Shown one piece after another: positions 60,741 to 64,000 of a DNA stretch of 64,000 nt; the stretch's first letter is position 1; the number at the start of each line of letters is the position of its first letter. The translations under genes were made by a program, and so were the position numbers. Source of the DNA: Candidatus Thioglobus autotrophicus (GTDB taxonomy: Bacteria > Pseudomonadota > Gammaproteobacteria > PS1 > Pseudothioglobaceae); the NCBI RefSeq assembly GCF_001293165.1, contig NZ_CP010552.1:930001-994000 (forward strand), in the 5' to 3' direction. The notes beneath the pieces were generated by a model. It was not told where the DNA came from, ran no database searches, and was given only the letters and a program-made list of their open reading frames with translations.

Positions 60741-61721
60741 ATGCAAGGTAATGCAAAAGATTTTTTAAAGCCAAAATTAGTTGAGTCTACACAGACTGCT
60801 ACCAATGAGTTCAAAGTTATTCTTGAGCCATTAGAAAGAGGTTTTGGTCATACTTTGGGTAATGCCCTTAGAAGAACGCTACTATCATCTATGACAGGTT
60901 CTGCTGTGACAGAAGTTGCTATTGATGGTGTTATGCATGAATTTTCTACCATTGAAGGTGTTCAGGAAGATGTTTTAGACATTTTGCTTAACCTAAAAGA
61001 AGTTTCTGTTGCCTTAAACACGGCTGAGAGTGCTGAGGTTGTTATCGATAAGAAGGGCCCTTGTGAAGTTACAGTGGCTGATATCGAAGCGAATGGCAGC
61101 GATATTTCTGCGCATAACCCTGAGTTTGTTATTGCAACGGTTAATGAAGGTGGACATATACGTATGACGCTTAAGATTGGCACAGGTATTGGTTACGATA
61201 CAGCGGCTTCTCGTTCTGATGAAGCAACTTCTATTGGCGGCATTCAGTTAGATGCAAGTTTCTCACCAATCAAGCGTGTTAGCTTTACAGTTGATGCAGC
61301 TCGTGTTGAGCAAAAAGTTAATCTTGACAAGCTTAACATGGTGATTGAAACTAATGGATCTGTTAATGCAGAAGCAGCTATTAAGCGTGCTGCATCAATT
61401 CTTCAAGATCAACTTTCATCATTTGTTGAGTTGGAATTAGTGGAAGAAGAAGAAGCGTTGCCAACATCTCAGGATTTCGATCCTCAGTTGTTAGCGGCGG
61501 TTGACGAGCTAGAGTTAACAGTGCGTAGTGCCAACTGTCTTAAGGCAGAGCAAATCTACTACATCGGTGATTTAATCCAAAAGTCTGAGCAAGACTTATT
61601 GAGAACGCCTAATTTAGGTCGTAAATCATTAAACGAAATTAAAGAAGTATTAACTGACAAAGGTTTAGATTTAGGAACAGATATTCCTAATTGGCCGCCA
61701 GTTGATCTAATGAGTGAATAA
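60741..61721 (+). CDS. rpoA: RNA polymerase alpha subunit
   Basis: The 326-aa protein has the N-terminal dimerisation domain ([20 protein letters not shown]), a linker, and the C-terminal DNA-contact domain (about 245-315, [20 protein letters not shown]). Both are of normal length. Confidence 0.99.
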   Translation: MQGNAKDFLKPKLVESTQTATNEFKVILEPLERGFGHTLGNALRRTLLSSMTGSAVTEVAIDGVMHEFSTIEGVQEDVLDILLNLKEVSVALNTAESAEVVIDKKGPCEVTVADIEANGSDISAHNPEFVIATVNEGGHIRMTLKIGTGIGYDTAASRSDEATSIGGIQLDASFSPIKRVSFTVDAARVEQKVNLDKLNMVIETNGSVNAEAAIKRAASILQDQLSSFVELELVEEEEALPTSQDFDPQLLAAVDELELTVRSANCLKAEQIYYIGDLIQKSEQDLLRTPNLGRKSLNEIKEVLTDKGLDLGTDIPNWPPVDLMSE

Positions 61722-61730
61722 GGAAATAGC

Positions 61731-62117
61731 ATGAGACATAGAAAGTCAGGTAGACAACTAAATCGTAACTCTTCTCACCGTAAGGCGATGTTTAAGAACA
61801 TGGCGAACTCATTGTTCGACCATGAAACCATCAGAACAACTTTGCCAAAAGCAAAAGAGCTTCGTCGTGTTGTTGAGCCATTAATCACTAAAGCTAAGAC
61901 AGACAGCGTTGCTAATCGTCGTAATGCCTTTGCGAAACTTCGTGATGATGCTATGGTTGCTAAGTTATTCACACAGTTAGGTCCTTTCTATAAAGATCGC
62001 CCTGGTGGTTACATCCGTATTTTAAAAGCTGGTTTCCGTACTGGCGATAAAGCACCAATGGCAATTGTTCAATTGGTTGATTTTGACAGCAGTACTGCTG
62101 ATTCTACAGATTCATAA
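61731..62117 (+). CDS. rplQ: 50S ribosomal protein L17
   Basis: The 128-aa protein starts [21 protein letters not shown], as in nearly all L17. It closes the standard alpha operon. Confidence 0.99.
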   Translation: MRHRKSGRQLNRNSSHRKAMFKNMANSLFDHETIRTTLPKAKELRRVVEPLITKAKTDSVANRRNAFAKLRDDAMVAKLFTQLGPFYKDRPGGYIRILKAGFRTGDKAPMAIVQLVDFDSSTADSTDS

Positions 62118-62129
62118 GGAAAAAATAAC

Positions 62130-62345
62130 ATGCCTTCAATTAAAGTAAGAGAGAACGAACCATTTGATATTGCCCTTAGACGTTTTCGTCGTTCATGCGA
62201 CAGAGCGGGTGTGATTACTGATGTGCGTAAAAAAGAATTCTTTGAAAAGCAAACATGGGTTAACAAACGCATGAAAGCTGCTGCCGTTAAGCGTACTCAT
62301 AAAGAGATGGCTAAAAACCGCGTTCATAGAAAGAGAATGTATTAA
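62130..62345 (+). CDS. rpsU: 30S ribosomal protein S21
   Basis: The 71-aa basic protein starts [21 protein letters not shown]. It begins 12 bases after rplQ and is probably co-transcribed with it. In E. coli rpsU heads the rpsU-dnaG-rpoD operon, so its place here is unusual. AAGGAA precedes the start. Confidence 0.98.
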   Translation: MPSIKVRENEPFDIALRRFRRSCDRAGVITDVRKKEFFEKQTWVNKRMKAAAVKRTHKEMAKNRVHRKRMY

Positions 62346-62383
62346 GAGAAATTTAACACTATTTTGAGTGTTAAAAATTTTTC

Positions 62384-62413
62384 AAATGCCGATCTTTGTA
62401 TCGGCATTTTTTT
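62384..62413 (+). terminator. Terminator after rpsU
   Basis: A 10-bp stem (AAATGCCGAT at 62384-62393 with ATCGGCATTT at 62400-62409) with a 6-base loop is followed by a T run. It ends the alpha/rpsU transcript. Confidence 0.92.
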
Positions 62414-62431
62414 CAACTAAATAATAAAATT

Positions 62432-62878
62432 ATGTCAGAATTAAAAGCCCGTATTACAAATGATATGAAGTTGGCCATGAAAGCCAAAGATAAGCCAGCT
62501 GTTAAAGCAGTGCGTATGATTTTGGGTGCCATTAAACAAAGAGAGGTTGATGAGCGCATTGAGCTTGATGACACTCAAGTGCTAGTGGTAATCCAGAAGA
62601 TGGTTAAGCAGCGTAATGACTCTATTGCCCAATTTAAAGCAGCAGGTCGTGATGATTTAGTTGACGTGGAAGAAGCTGAACTGGTTATTATCAATAACTA
62701 TAGGCCTGCACAACTCTCTGAGGCCGAAATATCTAGTGCAGTTGATAAGGCTATTGCTGATTCTGGTGCCTCTTCGATGCAAGATATGGGTAAGCTTATG
62801 GGATTGTTAAAAAATCAGTTAGAGGGTAAAGCTGACATGGGTTCTGTTTCAGCATTGATTCGTTCTAAGCTTTCATAA
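62432..62878 (+). CDS. GatB/YqeY domain protein
   Basis: The start is ATG at 62432. A longer frame from 62396 would start inside the terminator. The 148-aa helical protein has MSELKARITNDMKLAMKAKDK, RMILGAIKQREVD and the C-terminal GKLMGLLKNQLEGKADM, which is the YqeY family pattern, related to the tRNA-binding tail of GatB. The exact role is unsettled. YqeY genes often stand next to rpsU, as here. Confidence 0.93.
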   Translation: MSELKARITNDMKLAMKAKDKPAVKAVRMILGAIKQREVDERIELDDTQVLVVIQKMVKQRNDSIAQFKAAGRDDLVDVEEAELVIINNYRPAQLSEAEISSAVDKAIADSGASSMQDMGKLMGLLKNQLEGKADMGSVSALIRSKLS

Positions 62879-63390
62879 GTAGTTCTTAGTTACGCTATTT
62901 ATAAAAAATAGCAGCTTTATTAATTAGGGTGTTTTGTTTTTTACCTGTCATGTATTTAATCTGATTAGGCCCTTATTAATAGGCTGGGTATGCAAGTATG
63001 CGGAATACCGCTATATGAATTAGCGCTCAATATTTGTATACTGGCTAAGTGTTAAATATAAAAAAACCCTCTCCCCAAGAAGGTTGTATTTAATGCACTT
63101 CTTACATAGTTAAATTTTTTCGGAAATTTTACTAATGCAAGTAAGTTTTGAGTGATATTCGCGTAAAAAGTTGTTTTTTCATGCTCTTCTCCTGAGAATA
63201 TCACTCTTTTTTTTGATTTTTTTTTCATAATTAATCAAAAAAAGTCTAATTCCCCCTATTTTTAGCTAAAAACGACTGTTTTTATCCTTATTTTGTATAT
63301 TTCTTCTATTTTTGTCCAAATTTAGTCGTTTGCATTATTTCGTAAATTTTTACCTTTATAATAATTAAATCTTTTAATGGGGAAAATAAA
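62879..63390. other. 512-base non-coding, T-rich gap with two hairpins
   Basis: No coding frame is supported. A weak hairpin (GCTATTT 62894-62900 with AAATAGC 62906-62912) may end the yqeY transcript. A perfect 11-bp inverted repeat, GAGTGATATTC (63150-63160) and GAATATCACTC (63196-63206), is followed directly by eight T and looks like a terminator with a 35-base loop. Several T tracts follow to about 63310. TTATAATAATT just before the last gene (about 63356-63366) may be part of its promoter. Confidence 0.5.
63150..63214 (+). terminator. Terminator-like hairpin with large loop, no gene upstream
   Basis: An 11-bp perfect stem with a 35-base loop and an 8-T tail lies more than 270 bases from the yqeY stop. 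It could end a small RNA. Confidence 0.45.
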
Positions 63391-64000
63391 ATGAAACTAT
63401 TGGTATCACTATTATTAATGAGTGGGTTGGTTAATGCACAAACCACACCTGATTATGCCAAAGAGACGCGTTGGGCCGAGCAAGTAGAAGATGGTTTGAT
63501 GGATGGCGATGTGGTTTGGCTAAAGGCCAACAACCATGAGTTTATGTCGATTTACACACCGAGCGAAACCGACACTCAAAAAACAGCCATAATCGTGCAT
63601 GGTTTAGGCGTGCACCCTGACTGGCAACAAGTTATTCAACCGTTGCGCGTGGCGTTAACAACTCAAGGATTTAATACCTTGTCAATTCAAATGCCGGTGT
63701 TAGATAACGAGGCGCATTCGGGTGCTTATAGGTCAGTATTTGATCAAGCAGATCAGCGTATTCAAGCGGCAGTTGACTATTTACAAAAAAATGATTTAGT
63801 CGCTGATGTATTGGTTGCCCATAGTTTGGGTAGTGTTATGTCAACACATTATTTAGCCAATTATCCACATCCATTTAAGCGTTTTGTTGGTGTTGGTATG
63901 CCGAGCGATAATGTCGATTATTTACCAAAATTGTCTATTCCAGTCTTAGATTTATATGGTGATCAGGATATTGAATCTGTCTTAACTAGTGTTAAATCTA
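63391..64000 (+). CDS. DUF3530-like alpha/beta hydrolase, 3' partial
   Basis: The frame runs off the right edge; about 203 residues are visible. A signal peptide (1-16, ending VNA) is clear. An alpha/beta hydrolase core follows, with the oxyanion-region IIVHGLGVHPDW and the nucleophile Ser in VAHSLGS (GxSxG-type elbow with Ala-His before the Ser). The pattern fits the DUF3530 family of exported proteins with unknown substrate. GGGGAAAA lies upstream of the ATG. Confidence 0.8.
   Translation, partial: MKLLVSLLLMSGLVNAQTTPDYAKETRWAEQVEDGLMDGDVVWLKANNHEFMSIYTPSETDTQKTAIIVHGLGVHPDWQQVIQPLRVALTTQGFNTLSIQMPVLDNEAHSGAYRSVFDQADQRIQAAVDYLQKNDLVADVLVAHSLGSVMSTHYLANYPHPFKRFVGVGMPSDNVDYLPKLSIPVLDLYGDQDIESVLTSVKS

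Overview
The window looks like chromosome from an AT-rich, sulfur-oxidising gammaproteobacterium. Within that group I would place it near the SUP05/Thioglobus clade and its thiotrophic symbiont relatives. The evidence is soxB (thiosulfate oxidation), a Rnf/Rsx redox pump, gammaproteobacterial housekeeping blocks (lptE-holA, ftsH-folP-glmM, murE-murF, efp-epmA, ycgN) and the str, S10, spc and alpha ribosomal operons back to back. The lineage is inferred from gene content and was not tested by alignment or phylogeny.

Region 1 (1-10871) is accessory DNA, most likely an integrated island. Three overlapping tandem genes encode large exported proteins. Each ends in the same module: an Ig-like domain, a caspase-type (C14) protease domain with His-Cys dyad, and a putative EF-hand calcium loop. 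Each begins with a different front end: TolA C-terminal-like, BON pair plus SH3-like, or Sel1 repeats. They are followed by a small secreted protein, a possible DNA-binding protein behind a near-consensus promoter flanked by an inverted repeat, a serine recombinase, a tyrosine integrase, an AlpA-like regulator and an unknown gene. The island stops at the 3' end of ssrA (tmRNA), a classic integration site. Its far end is not in the window.

Region 2 (10872-34780) is housekeeping: tmRNA, tyrS, proA, holA and lptE on the minus strand; then ftsH, folP, glmM, a TSUP permease, rsxABCDG (no rsxE adjacent), queA, a HIT protein and a thioredoxin-like protein on the plus strand; sucCD and a reductase on the minus strand; and efp, epmA, a Sel1-repeat protein, ycgN, a DUF2914 protein, argG and a FAH-family hydrolase on the plus strand.

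Region 3 (34849-44286) holds rubrerythrin, tRNA-Cys, tRNA-Gly, pgsA, tRNA-Arg, murF, murE, soxB behind a long inverted repeat, a HupE/UreJ-like membrane protein, kdsD and a low-molecular-weight phosphatase.

Region 4 (44287-62878) is one long run of translation genes: rpsL-rpsG-fusA-tuf, then rpsJ through secY and rpmJ, then rpsM-rpsK-rpsD-rpoA-rplQ, with rpsU directly behind rplQ and yqeY after a terminator. Near-consensus sigma-70 promoters precede the str and alpha blocks. A 512-base T-rich gap follows, and then the start of a DUF3530-like alpha/beta hydrolase that runs off the window.
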